Below, piece after piece: positions 52,348-59,843 of a stretch of DNA of 64,000 bases (position 1 is the first letter of the stretch; the number at the start of each line of letters is the position of its first letter). The translations under genes were made by a program, and so were the position numbers. Source of the DNA: Chlorobium sp. (GTDB lineage Bacteria > Bacteroidota > Chlorobiia > Chlorobiales > Chlorobiaceae); assembly GCA_028277485.1 (NCBI GenBank), contig JANQGE010000041.1:1-64000 (forward strand), given 5' to 3'. The notes below the pieces were generated by a model. It had not been told where the DNA came from and did no database searches. It saw nothing but the letters and a program-made list of their open reading frames with translations.

Positions 52348-52732
52348 TCCTTGCTTTGGTCAATCATCGTTCCAGCCATGACATCAAACCGTTTTCCCTC
52401 TGTCGGATTCAGATGGGCACCTTGATTTGCTGCGTGCCCTGATTGCTTCGCTGGCTGGATAGAAGAGGGTTCCTGTGCTCCGCCCGCATCGTACTCAGGT
52501 CGCTCACGACAATTTACAGAAATAGAGCGGGGAATATTAATAAAAAAGGGTTGTCCGGAGATGACGGAAAAAAGCCGATTGCCCAAAATCGCTTCGTTTA
52601 AATCCTTGGCGCACTGACGGTATTCAGCTCCTACAAAATATTTTTGAGAATTTTAAATTTTGTTTGTTAAATGTACGTTAAAACATTTTTTTGCCATATG
52701 AGGAAAATCATCCACGAACTTTTCTTGATACA
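52348..52732. other. Divergent intergenic region with a GGCACC-type element
   Basis: 385 bp between 51265 (minus) and the YrbL-like gene (plus). It holds a roughly 120-bp GGCACC-type element (52415-52535) and a unique A/T-rich stretch (52600-52720) where promoters for either side could lie. No gene is seen. Confidence 0.6.
52415..52535. repeat. GGCACC-type element, degenerate copy
   Basis: Left end GGGCACCTTGATTTGCTG, shared interior GTGCCCTGATTGCTTCGCTG, later GTGCTCCGCCCGC and CGCTCACGACAA, right end AAATAGAGCGGGGAA. Diverged relative of 40788-40930. Confidence 0.7.
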
Positions 52733-53335
52733 ATGATCGATCTTAGAGATGCCCGTCTGGTTGGAAAAGGCTCATCGAGATTTTGCTACGTGCATCCTGA
52801 GGATGACAGCAAATGCATCAAAGTTTATACCAGAAGCCGTTCGGCTGCTCCCAGAGAGCTGAAATACTATCGTCTTTATGAGAGGAGAAGGATTTCTTGG
52901 GAGATGATGGCAAGAAATTATGGTACCGTACAGACTTCCGAAGGGAAAGGTTGGGTTTTCGGGCTTGTGAGGGATTTTGACGGGGGAATATCGAAAACCC
53001 TGGGACATTGCCTGCAGACCGAGGAAACAACTCCGGATGCCGAGGCTTTGCTCAGGGTAATGGAAGTTTTCAGGGATTACCTTGTAAGGGAGCGTATAAT
53101 AGTCTGGGAACTGAAAGCGGACAACCTGCTTTATCAGCGTTCCAGTCAGGATGCAGGGAAAATTGTCCTCGTGGACGGAGTGGGTAACAACGAGTTTCTT
53201 CCCATTGCAAATTATTCGAACATTTTCGCAAAGAGAACATTGTCTCGAAAATGGCGTAAATTTCTTCACCATCTATGGCGAGGCTATTCACATAATCCTG
53301 TAGTACGAGAGGTTGTTACGCGCCTGGACTCATGA
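52733..53335 (+). CDS. YrbL-like kinase-fold protein
   Basis: 200 residues from MIDLRDARLVGKGSSRFCYV. It resembles the PhoP-regulated YrbL family, a protein-kinase-like fold. Seen: a Gly-rich start (LVGKGSSRFCYVHPED), a Lys in CIKVYTRS that could bind ATP, and a late catalytic-loop-like VWELKADNLLYQ plus KIVLVDGVGN (DFG-like position DG). A sugar or lipid A/core kinase is possible given its place inside a glycan locus. The ATG at 52733 is preferred; an upstream in-frame TTG exists at 52691. The stop abuts the stop of the gene at 53330 (TCATGA), tail to tail. Confidence 0.72.
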   Translation: MIDLRDARLVGKGSSRFCYVHPEDDSKCIKVYTRSRSAAPRELKYYRLYERRRISWEMMARNYGTVQTSEGKGWVFGLVRDFDGGISKTLGHCLQTEETTPDAEALLRVMEVFRDYLVRERIIVWELKADNLLYQRSSQDAGKIVLVDGVGNNEFLPIANYSNIFAKRTLSRKWRKFLHHLWRGYSHNPVVREVVTRLDS

Positions 53336-54400
53336 TGTTTCTGACAGGGTTTCTGCCAGGAATTCAGTGATGTGTTGTTCCATTGCATGCATGGAAAACT
53401 GTTCCCTGACCCGCTTGGCGGCCCTGGCTGCTATGTTGTCTCTGAGACCGGGGTTTCTGTAGAGTTCTATCAGCACTTCCGCAAGTTTTTCTTCGTCGCC
53501 GTAGTCCAGAAGGAAGCCGTTTTCACCGTTGCGGATGGCCTCCTCCGATCCTCCTGCCCGGGTGCTGACCGGTGCGTTTCCAAGATACATTGCCTCGAGA
53601 AGGGCATTGGGTATTCCCTCGTTAACGGAGGTCATGGCGAAGACATCGCTTGAGGCCAGGCGGGGAAACGGGTTTTGCAGGAATCCGGTGAATTCTACGC
53701 GATTGTCGATGTTCAGGGTTTCGGCAAGTGTATGGAACGTTTTTTTCTCGGAACCGTCTCCTATGATGACAAGACCTGCATCCACGCCGGGAAGGAACTC
53801 GAGAAACCGGGCGAACCCCCGGATGAGAAAATCAAAACCCTTGCGGGAAGTAAGGGTTCCGACAGCCGTAATCGTGAATGCGTACGGTTTTTCCACGGGA
53901 AAAAGATTCATGCGGTCGATGTTTTCCGTGTCCAGTCCGTTATAGATAACCCGGATCTTTTCTTCTTGCATAAACAGGGCATGCATCAGCTCATCCTTGA
54001 TTTTTCTGGCGTTTACTATGATGCCGTCAGCCAGTGTGTGATAGATGAGCCGGTGGAAAACCGGGATCTTCAGCCGCCGTGTTATCCCGAGCCGCAGGAT
54101 GTTCCTGATGCCGCATATTTTTGCGGCGATGCCCGCGAGGACGTAATCCTTGCGTTTGGTAGGGACGAGAATCTCGATGTTTTCCTTTTTTATGATCTGT
54201 ACGATCCGGGCAAGTGAGTACGCATCGATATGGCTGACGCAGGGGAGGCGGTATTTGGTGATGGTGAAGGCGTCACCGACAATGTTTTTTCTATAGACCA
54301 GACAGACCTTGTGCGTATCTGCAAGGGATTCCGCGGCCATGCGTGTCCACTTTTCGGTGCCGCCCCAGGTTCTTGCTGAATTAATGAATAAGATATTCAT
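53330..54400 (-). CDS. Glycosyltransferase family 4 (paralogue of the gene at 51265)
   Basis: 356 residues from MNILFINSARTWGGTEKWTR. GT-B fold with VLVPTKRKDYVLAGIAAKI, LADGIIVNARKIKDEL, TSRKGFDFLIRGFARFLEF and NEGIPNALLEAMYLGNAPVS. Clearly the sister of the enzyme at 51265, from which it is separated by the YrbL-like gene. I chose the ATG at 54398-54400; an in-frame ATG at 54454 lies in the TGAATTATTCA motif and would add residues read from repeat (MNSHELFRL), as also seen upstream of 44352. Confidence 0.88.
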   Translation of the reverse strand: MNILFINSARTWGGTEKWTRMAAESLADTHKVCLVYRKNIVGDAFTITKYRLPCVSHIDAYSLARIVQIIKKENIEILVPTKRKDYVLAGIAAKICGIRNILRLGITRRLKIPVFHRLIYHTLADGIIVNARKIKDELMHALFMQEEKIRVIYNGLDTENIDRMNLFPVEKPYAFTITAVGTLTSRKGFDFLIRGFARFLEFLPGVDAGLVIIGDGSEKKTFHTLAETLNIDNRVEFTGFLQNPFPRLASSDVFAMTSVNEGIPNALLEAMYLGNAPVSTRAGGSEEAIRNGENGFLLDYGDEEKLAEVLIELYRNPGLRDNIAARAAKRVREQFSMHAMEQHITEFLAETLSETS

Positions 54401-54432
54401 GAGGATTGTATCAGGGAACCGGCGCCCTAACC

Positions 54433-54530
54433 TGAATAATTCATGAGAGTTCAAACACCTGGACTGGAGAAATAGACGGATTCAAGGTTCAAGATTGAAA
54501 ATTCAAGGATAGATTTTCCGACCCCTGATT
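54433..54530 (-). promoter_or_regulatory. Upstream dispersed motif before the glycosyltransferase at 54400
   Basis: Minus strand: TTGAATTTTCAATCTTGAAC heptads, AGTCCAGGTGTTTGAACT, and the palindrome TGAATTATTCA (54433-54443), about 33 bases before the ATG. Near-identical to 44406-44500. Confidence 0.5.
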
Positions 54531-54620
54531 TCCGATTATTTCTTTCGGGGTTCGCCGTCGGAATCGGTATCGGGAATCGAAACATTCCGCAATCATTTTC
54601 GACCCCGAAACCCGATACCG

Positions 54621-55067
54621 ACCCCGATTTCCGACTCAAGGATCGTTGTCATTTACTTCGGATTCATATTCGGCTGTATCCTCCTGAATCGAGTATCCTC
54701 TTCCGCGCCCAGTTTCGTCAGCATTGCGACAATTCGATCAAGTAACTGTTTGCCATAGGTATTATTATCTCCTGAAAGAGCGCCGCATACTTCAAGAACA
54801 TCCTGAATTGCAGCGCATTCCAGTGCCGAGCTGCGAGCTATTTCGAAAAACCTTCTTCGATCACCATTTGTGGCTTTACCATTACCTTCTGCAATGTTCA
54901 GAGGAATTGCTTGGGATGCCCTTAATAGTTGTTCTTTGGCATTTCTGTGACCCTTGAGTTTTTCACAAAGAAGGTAAGACCAACCAACATACTCAAGGGC
55001 AACACGATAAACATTCAGTTGTTCATGTCCAAAGCTCATATCGTTGAGTTTGTATTTCTTTCGGGGT
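54621..55067 (-). repeat. Stem-loop repeat with an S23-type gene in its loop
   Basis: ACCCCGA (54621-54627) and TCGGGGT (55061-55067) are the arms of the dispersed stem-loop. In ORF-free blocks the same arms are separated by 8-17 bases; here they enclose the entire S23-type gene. Outward sequence on both sides continues as normal repeat (the GATACCGACCCC tract on the left, TCGCCGTCGG on the right). Confidence 0.75.
54653..55039 (-). CDS. Four-helix-bundle protein, S23 (rRNA intervening-sequence protein) family
   Basis: 128 residues from MSFGHEQLNVYRVALEYVGW. Family marks: the QLNVYRVALEYVGW opening helix, KEQLLRASQAIPLNIAEGNG and RRRFFEIARSSALECAAIQD, a pattern of the four-helix-bundle S23 family. 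Function unknown; RNA or DNA binding by a basic oligomer is often proposed. I chose the ATG at 55037-55039, because the longer in-frame start at 55171 adds 44 residues read from dispersed repeat. A decayed relative is found at 59570-59667, with the same 3' sequence and the same repeat junction. The gene sits inside the repeat stem-loop. Confidence 0.88.
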   Translation of the reverse strand: MSFGHEQLNVYRVALEYVGWSYLLCEKLKGHRNAKEQLLRASQAIPLNIAEGNGKATNGDRRRFFEIARSSALECAAIQDVLEVCGALSGDNNTYGKQLLDRIVAMLTKLGAEEDTRFRRIQPNMNPK

Positions 55068-55235
55068 TCGCCGTCGGCCCTGTGAAATATCCGGTTTGAT
55101 TTCACGGGGGGATCGGTAATCGATCTTTTCTCTAATGCCAACTGCGAACTTCTTGTCTTGTCACTCGTCACTTGTCACTACTCTTCCGACCCCGATTCCC
55201 GATTAAGTTTTTTTCTTCCTTTGGTGAATTATTCG
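55055..55235 (-). repeat. Composite dispersed-repeat block with nested 24-bp palindrome
   Basis: Contains GACGGCGAACCCCGA (minus), then a 24-bp insert (55082-55105; arms GTGAAAT / ATTTCAC) that is the exact reverse complement of 43003-43026. GTGACRA heptads and GAAGTTCGCAGTTGGC follow. The region lies between divergent genes, so unlike most blocks it has no gene 3' end beside it. Confidence 0.83.
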
Positions 55236-55239
55236 GGCT

Positions 55240-55320
55240 AAATAGAGGTGCCTTAATGCATTATAACAGATTGTTTTTAATTAATTTACTATTATTAAGC
55301 TTTTGTTGAAACGCTCAGTT
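55240..55320. repeat. TAGAGGTGCC end and CTGAGCG motif upstream of the CPBP gene
   Basis: AAATAGAGGTGCC at 55241-55253 is an isolated terminal motif of the GGCACC-type element. At 55297-55318 the reverse copy of the CTGAGCGTTTCAACAAAAGC motif ends 14 bases before an in-frame ATG. Between them lies A/T-rich sequence. Confidence 0.65.
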
Positions 55321-55355
55321 TAGGTTCCTCTATGAAGCAGGAGGCTATAAATCAC

Positions 55356-56279
55356 ATGTATCGTTCCCTGAAAAACAAAAACGTTGTTTTTTACTGGACC
55401 AGCATGGTGCTGCTGGTTGTTCTTGTGCTGTACCCTTTGTTTGGGGAGGTGATGATGTCGCTCGTGATGCAGGGTTTCGGGACCGAAGATTCGATCTTGC
55501 GGTTTGACGGGGAGACGCTTCTGGCAATCCGCATCGTTCAGGTGTTCGGACAGGTTTTGCTGCTTTGTCTGCCTGTTTTTTTTCTGGCAAGGTTTCACAC
55601 CGGGGATAAAAGTCCTTTTTCTTGGAAGAATCTTGAATTTTTAGGGATTGGACAACGGATTTGGTGGTCAGGAATTCTTCTTTCTGTTGTGGGTGTGTTG
55701 CTGCTGCAGCCATCCATATATGCCGTGACGGCGCTTATCGGTTATCTTCTTCCTTATCTCGGTGAATTCGGCAGAAGTCTTCTTGAAAGCCAGGAACAGC
55801 TCGAATGTTTTCTGATCTTTTTTGCCGGGGCGGATTCTTTGGCTGAATTCCTTGCTGTAGCTGTTGTGATTGCTGTAATCCCCGCAGTCTGCGAGGAGGT
55901 TTTTTTCAGGGGCTATATTCAGAAAAACTATATGGATTCGTTGTCTCCCGTCAGTGGTATTCTGCTTACGGGTTTTGTTTTCGGCCTGTTCCATCTGAGC
56001 CCTGCCAATCTGTTGCCGCTGACTTTCATGGGCTGGTATCTGGGCTATGTATACTATAAAACGCAGAATCTGCTTGTACCGGTCATGGTTCATTTCTGCA
56101 ACAATTTTTTATCCCTTGCCATGCTGCAGCTGCAGAGAAATAAAACGGGCATTGCTGAAGACCCGGTGATCACAGCCCCAACAACTGGGTGGGTTATCCT
56201 TTCTGTTGCAGTTTCCTTGTTGCTGTTTGCGTTTGTAATGCGGAGTTTGAACCGGCTGTATTCGGTCAAGAGCATCTGA
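55356..56279 (+). CDS. CPBP-family intramembrane metalloprotease
   Basis: 307 residues with about eight hydrophobic segments. CPBP (CAAX protease/bacteriocin-processing) family. Catalytic motifs: EEVFFRG with Glu180, Glu181 and Arg185, FGLFH with His213, and a final VMVHFCNN with His/Asn. The natural substrate is unknown. I chose the ATG at 55356, 11 bases after AGGAGG (55339-55344); the ATG at 55332 lies before that ribosome site. It is followed by a repeat block and then cdsA. Confidence 0.88.
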   Translation: MYRSLKNKNVVFYWTSMVLLVVLVLYPLFGEVMMSLVMQGFGTEDSILRFDGETLLAIRIVQVFGQVLLLCLPVFFLARFHTGDKSPFSWKNLEFLGIGQRIWWSGILLSVVGVLLLQPSIYAVTALIGYLLPYLGEFGRSLLESQEQLECFLIFFAGADSLAEFLAVAVVIAVIPAVCEEVFFRGYIQKNYMDSLSPVSGILLTGFVFGLFHLSPANLLPLTFMGWYLGYVYYKTQNLLVPVMVHFCNNFLSLAMLQLQRNKTGIAEDPVITAPTTGWVILSVAVSLLLFAFVMRSLNRLYSVKSI

Positions 56280-56334
56280 GGTTGGCTTTCTGCTGTTGAT
56301 TGTGGAGGTTTTTTTGTAGTATTCATCACCCGGG

Positions 56335-56495
56335 ATCGGGGAACCAGTAGGCAGTTCGCAGTAGGCAGTAGGCAAAAGAATAGTGACAAGTGACGAGTAA
56401 CAAGTGACAAGACAAGAAGTTCGCAGTTGGCATTAGAGAAAAGATCGATTACCGAATCCCGATTACCGATAGCGACGGCGAATTCCGAAGGAAGG
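56335..56495 (+). repeat. Composite dispersed-repeat block between the CPBP gene and cdsA
   Basis: Plus-oriented: CAGTAGGCAGTTCGCAGTAGG heptads (about 56345-56370), AATAGTGACAAGTGACGAG, GAAGTTCGCAGTTGGCATTAG, CGATTACCGAATCCCGATTACC, GACGGCGAATTCCGAAGG. It ends about 45 bases before the cdsA start, so it also forms the leader of cdsA. Confidence 0.85.
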
Positions 56496-56537
56496 GAGAG
56501 CGTGCTTGGCAGAAAGCCGTTCTTGCAAAATGTATTC

Positions 56538-57377
56538 ATGGTTATGGCTGAAACGGGTATTTCAAACTTACAGCAGAGAATAGCGGTGGCTCTTGTGGGT
56601 ATTCCGCTGATTGTCTGGCTGACATGGCTGGGCAAGGGGTATTTTTTTATGCTGATGCTGGCGTTTGCTCTGCTTGCTGTCAGTGAATTTCACCGCCTCC
56701 TTTCTGTCAGGACAGTTCCTCCTGTACTGCCATGGTTCCTGTTTTTTTCTTTTGTTTTGCAGTTGAATTTTTTTTTGCCGTTTGTTGAGCCCTGGGTGCT
56801 TATCCTGTTTGTGCTGATGGTTTTTCTTGTACTGGAGCTGTTCAGGACAGAAGGATCGAGCATAATAAATGTCGGCTCGTCAATGATGGCTCTGCTCTAT
56901 GTGAACGTTGCCTTCGGTTCGCTGATGGAGATCAGGAAGATGGAGCCGATGGGATTTTCCTACGTTCTGCTGATGTTCGTCTGTATCTGGTCCGCTGATA
57001 TCATGGCATACTTCGGGGGGAGCCATTTCGGAGGAAAGCTGTTCAAGCGAAAATTTTTTGAGCGGTGGAGTCCGCACAAAACCTGGGAAGGCTTTATTGT
57101 CGGATGTGCAGGAAGTGTTCTTGGCGCCGCTGCTGTGGCTTATTTTGATGCGGGACTGCATCCTGCCTTTACGCTTTTTGCCGGCCTTTTTATAGGGCTT
57201 TTCAGCCCTCTGGGTGATCTGGTGGAATCGATGTTCAAGCGTGACGCAGGTGTCAAGGATTCTTCTTCGCTGATTCCGGGCCATGGAGGTATTCTCGACC
57301 GCTTCGATACCGTTATGTTTATTTCGCCGTTGCTGTATCTATATGTGTTTTTCGCGGAGGCCTGGAATGGACTGTAG
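56538..57377 (+). CDS. cdsA: Phosphatidate cytidylyltransferase
   Basis: 279 residues. Makes CDP-diacylglycerol from phosphatidate and CTP in the inner membrane, the branch point of phospholipid synthesis. About eight hydrophobic segments, and the family signature at about 231-257: SMFKRDAGVKDSSSL followed by PGHGGILDRFD with the metal-binding Asp residues. The start is ATG at 56538 (or 56544); a longer in-frame ATG at 56427 would read repeat sequence. No clear Shine-Dalgarno. The neighbouring IIA-like gene lies 96 bases downstream. Confidence 0.92.
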   Translation: MVMAETGISNLQQRIAVALVGIPLIVWLTWLGKGYFFMLMLAFALLAVSEFHRLLSVRTVPPVLPWFLFFSFVLQLNFFLPFVEPWVLILFVLMVFLVLELFRTEGSSIINVGSSMMALLYVNVAFGSLMEIRKMEPMGFSYVLLMFVCIWSADIMAYFGGSHFGGKLFKRKFFERWSPHKTWEGFIVGCAGSVLGAAAVAYFDAGLHPAFTLFAGLFIGLFSPLGDLVESMFKRDAGVKDSSSLIPGHGGILDRFDTVMFISPLLYLYVFFAEAWNGL

Positions 57378-57472
57378 GGAATGTTTTTTATATTGGGTAT
57401 TCTTTTTTTGCTGACTCTGGGGGGAGTATTACCCCGGTTTGAAGGGGGAAAAACATCAAGTAAGTTGTAACA

Positions 57473-57943
57473 ATGAAGATTGAAGGTCTGCTTTCCGAGA
57501 AATACATAGAGTTAAACCTTGAACTGGCGACAAAAGCTCAGGTGATAGAGACGATGCTCTCGATTGCAGGCTCGCACCCTGGTGTGAAGAATCATAATAA
57601 ATTACGTGAGGATGTACTGAAACGTGAACGGGAGATGTCGACAGGGATAGGCAAGCAGATAGCCCTTCCCCATGCAAAAACCGATGCCGTATCGGATCCG
57701 GTTCTTGCCCTTGCTACCCTTAAAAACCGGATAAACTTTGAGTCGATAGATAACGAACCTGTTCGGGTTATTTTCCTGCTCGCTACTCCCGAGGAGATGC
57801 TGGCGGAACATTTGAAGCTTCTGGGCCGTATTACACGTCTTGCCGGACGGGAAAATGTCAGGAAAAAACTGACGGCGGCAGTTGCCTCTTCCGAGGTTCT
57901 CGAGCTGTTCAAGGAAGAAGAGAAAGACTTCCCGCAGATATAA
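57473..57943 (+). CDS. PTS IIA (fructose/nitrogen type) domain protein
   Basis: 156 residues, single PTS EIIA domain of the mannitol/fructose/PtsN class. The phosphorylatable His is His67 in IALPHAKTD, preceded by the STGIGKQIALPH hallmark. FLLATPEEMLAEHLKLLGR is conserved too. No EIIB or EIIC domains are nearby, so a regulatory PtsN-like role is more likely than sugar uptake. Not named ptsN because orthology cannot be shown here. Confidence 0.88.
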   Translation: MKIEGLLSEKYIELNLELATKAQVIETMLSIAGSHPGVKNHNKLREDVLKREREMSTGIGKQIALPHAKTDAVSDPVLALATLKNRINFESIDNEPVRVIFLLATPEEMLAEHLKLLGRITRLAGRENVRKKLTAAVASSEVLELFKEEEKDFPQI

Positions 57944-57948
57944 GCATA

Positions 57949-58080
57949 AGGGCACCTCTAAAAAGTGTCGTGAGCGAGCAAAGTGTAAGGCGGACGGAGC
58001 GGAGAAACCCCTTTCTATCCGACCAACGCAGCAAATTGGGCGCGCAATAAGTTTTTAGGGGTGCCCTAAATAGAGGTGCC
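57949..58080. repeat. Complete GGCACCTCTA-type element with 16-bp terminal inverted repeats
   Basis: AGGGCACCTCTAAAAA (57949-57964) and TTTTTAGGGGTGCCCT (58052-58067) are inverted repeats with one mismatch, giving an element of 119 bp with no ORF. An extra end, TAGAGGTGCC, follows at 58071-58080, next to the hisS leader. Related copies: 40788, 52415, 29449, 8262. Confidence 0.85.
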
Positions 58081-58109
58081 TATAATCAACATAGGCTGAC
58101 AATTTTACT

Positions 58110-59393
58110 ATGTCGCAATACCGGGCGGTAAAAGGTGCGAGAGATATATTTCCTGACGAAATCACCTCATGGAAACATATTGAAGGGGTCATCCACAGGG
58201 TTGCGGGGCTTTACGGATTTCGGGAAATCCGCACACCTGTGTTCGAATATACCGACCTGTTTCAACGTGGTATCGGTGCGACAACCGACATCGTCGGCAA
58301 GGAAATGTTTACGTTCAGGCCTGAGCCGAACGGGCGATCGATAACGCTGCGCCCTGAAATGACGGCCGGTGTGATGCGTGCTTTTCTTCAGAAAAATCTT
58401 TCAGCTTCTTCTCCGGTCCATAAACTCTACTATATCGCGGAACTGTTTCGCAAAGAGCGTCCGCAAGCGGGGCGTCAACGCCAGTTTTCACAGTTCGGAG
58501 CAGAGTGGCTTGGAGCATCTTCCCCGGAGGCTGTTGCGGAAGCGATAGGTATGATGATGCAGGTGTTTGCTGCTCTGGGGGTAAAGGGGCTCAGGCTGAG
58601 GATCAATACGCTCGGTGATCCGGAGGATCGTGTGCGTTACCGGGAGGCATTAAGAGAATATCTCGAACCGTATGCCCCTGATCTTGACGAGCTGTCGAGA
58701 GAGCGGCTGGATAAAAATCCTCTCCGCATTCTTGACTCCAAGAACCCTGAGATTCAGGCGGTCATCGCCGGCGCACCGAAGCTTCACGATTTTCTCGGTC
58801 CTTCAGCCCTTGAAGCGTTTGAGCAGGTGCTGCACTATCTTGATGAGGGAGCCATACTGTATACCATTGACCCGTTGCTTGTCCGGGGGCTGGATTATTA
58901 TTGCCACACGGCGTTTGAAGTTGTAAGTCCGGAGCTTGGGGCACAGGATGCCATAGGCGGAGGCGGCCGGTACGATGGTCTTGCAAGAGAACTGGGCAGT
59001 AAATCCGATATTCCCGCGGTCGGTTTTGCGGTTGGTATGGAAAGGCTGCTGATTACCATGGAGAAACAAGGTCTGCTGCAGCATCTCGAACCGGAAAGTC
59101 CGGAAGTATATATCGTGCTTCAGGACCATGAACTGGCGGGTAATGCCGTCAGCGTCTGTGATTCGTTGCGCAAATCGGGGATCAGGTCGGAAATGGACCT
59201 TTGCAGGAGAAGCATGAAGGCGCAGATGCGTGAAGCAAACAAGATGCGTGCTGCCTACGTTCTGTTTGTGGGGCACAACGAAGTGATGTCGCAAGCATAC
59301 GGGTTGAAGGATCTCAGGACATCTGAACAGGAGACTCTCTCGCTTCAGGAAATAATCGCGAGGCTTGCCCCAGGTAACGGGGGAAATCAGTAG
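58110..59393 (+). CDS. hisS: Histidyl-tRNA synthetase
   Basis: 427 residues, class II aminoacyl-tRNA synthetase that charges tRNA-His. Visible: the KGARDIFPDE start, motif 2 with RKERPQAGRQRQFSQFGAEW (near 112-131), the histidine-binding loop LVRGLDYYCHTAFEV (near 258-272), motif 3 VGFAVGMERLL (near 305) and the C-terminal anticodon-binding domain from about 330. The C-terminus (APGNGGNQ) and stop codon (CAGTAG) are already in repeat-type sequence. The leader contains an end of the GGCACCTCTA element. Confidence 0.95.
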   Translation: MSQYRAVKGARDIFPDEITSWKHIEGVIHRVAGLYGFREIRTPVFEYTDLFQRGIGATTDIVGKEMFTFRPEPNGRSITLRPEMTAGVMRAFLQKNLSASSPVHKLYYIAELFRKERPQAGRQRQFSQFGAEWLGASSPEAVAEAIGMMMQVFAALGVKGLRLRINTLGDPEDRVRYREALREYLEPYAPDLDELSRERLDKNPLRILDSKNPEIQAVIAGAPKLHDFLGPSALEAFEQVLHYLDEGAILYTIDPLLVRGLDYYCHTAFEVVSPELGAQDAIGGGGRYDGLARELGSKSDIPAVGFAVGMERLLITMEKQGLLQHLEPESPEVYIVLQDHELAGNAVSVCDSLRKSGIRSEMDLCRRSMKAQMREANKMRAAYVLFVGHNEVMSQAYGLKDLRTSEQETLSLQEIIARLAPGNGGNQ

Positions 59394-59517
59394 GCAAAAG
59401 AATAGTGACAAGTAACAAGTGACGAGTGACAAGGAGGGAGAAAAGTGGCATTGCTATTGAGCTAACGAGCTATCATAGCAATACTTTTTCGATTCCCGAT
59501 ACCGATAGCGACGGCGA
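59386..59517 (+). repeat. Composite dispersed-repeat block after hisS, with 33-bp palindrome
   Basis: AATCAGTAGGCAAAAGAATA then GTGACAAGTAACAAG heptads. A 33-bp palindromic insert at 59450-59482 has outer arms ATTGCTAT / ATAGCAAT. It is followed by CGATTCCCGATACCGATAGC and GACGGCGAA. The same 33 bp occur identically at 60181-60213. Confidence 0.85.
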
Positions 59518-59677
59518 ACCCCGAAAGAAAAAGTGCGGACAGAAACTCTGGTTTTTTCAGCGGCATACGGTAGCGATGCTGACGGAACTCGGAGTAATAG
59601 GATACTTGATTCAGGAGGATGCAGTCGAATATGAGCCTGAAATAAATGGCAGCGGTTCTTGAGTCGGAAATCGGGGT
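59518..59677 (+). pseudogene. Fossil of an S23-type gene inside the repeat stem-loop
   Basis: ACCCCGA (59518-59524) and TCGGGGT (59671-59677) are the repeat arms. Between them, 59570-59667 aligns at about 80% by eye with the 3' end of the S23-type gene at 54653 and its downstream bases. The fossil reads DT*FRRMQSNMSLK where the intact protein has DTRFRRIQPNMNPK, so CGA has become TGA. A frameshift lies just upstream and most of the gene is missing. The shared 3' junction (TGAGTCGGAAATCGGGGTCG) shows both came from one ancestral unit. Confidence 0.75.
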
Positions 59678-59790
59678 CGGAATCGGGTTTCGGGGTCGAA
59701 AAAGCAGTGACAAGTGACGAGTGACGAGAGGGAACCAATAGGCAGTAGGCAATTGGCAAAGAAAAAGAAAAATCGGTTCCCGATTGAATT
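59668..59790 (+). repeat. Dispersed-repeat block upstream of the glutaredoxin-like gene
   Basis: AATCGGGGTCGGAATCGGG, then AAAAAGCAGTGACAAG heptads, CAATAGGCAGTAGGCAATTGG and AAAATCGGTTCCCGATTG. No gene. It ends about 55 bases before the start at 59844. Confidence 0.82.
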
Positions 59791-59843
59791 ACATGTAATG
59801 GCTCCATGGGTAAGGGATCGTAACCAGCGCTTGTAAACCAACC

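Noticed and set aside
54653..55039. Diversity-generating retroelement (S23-type proteins resemble Avd)
   Set aside because: No reverse transcriptase gene and no template/variable repeat pair with adenine-specific changes were seen in the window.
55332..55355. Upstream ATG as the start of the CPBP protease
   Set aside because: An AGGAGG ribosome site lies between this ATG and the next in-frame ATG at 55356, at good spacing for the latter.
59426..59662. A 78-residue protein-coding gene after hisS
   Set aside because: It is a frame running through repeat and the shifted remains of an S23-type gene; in the original frame there is a stop codon.
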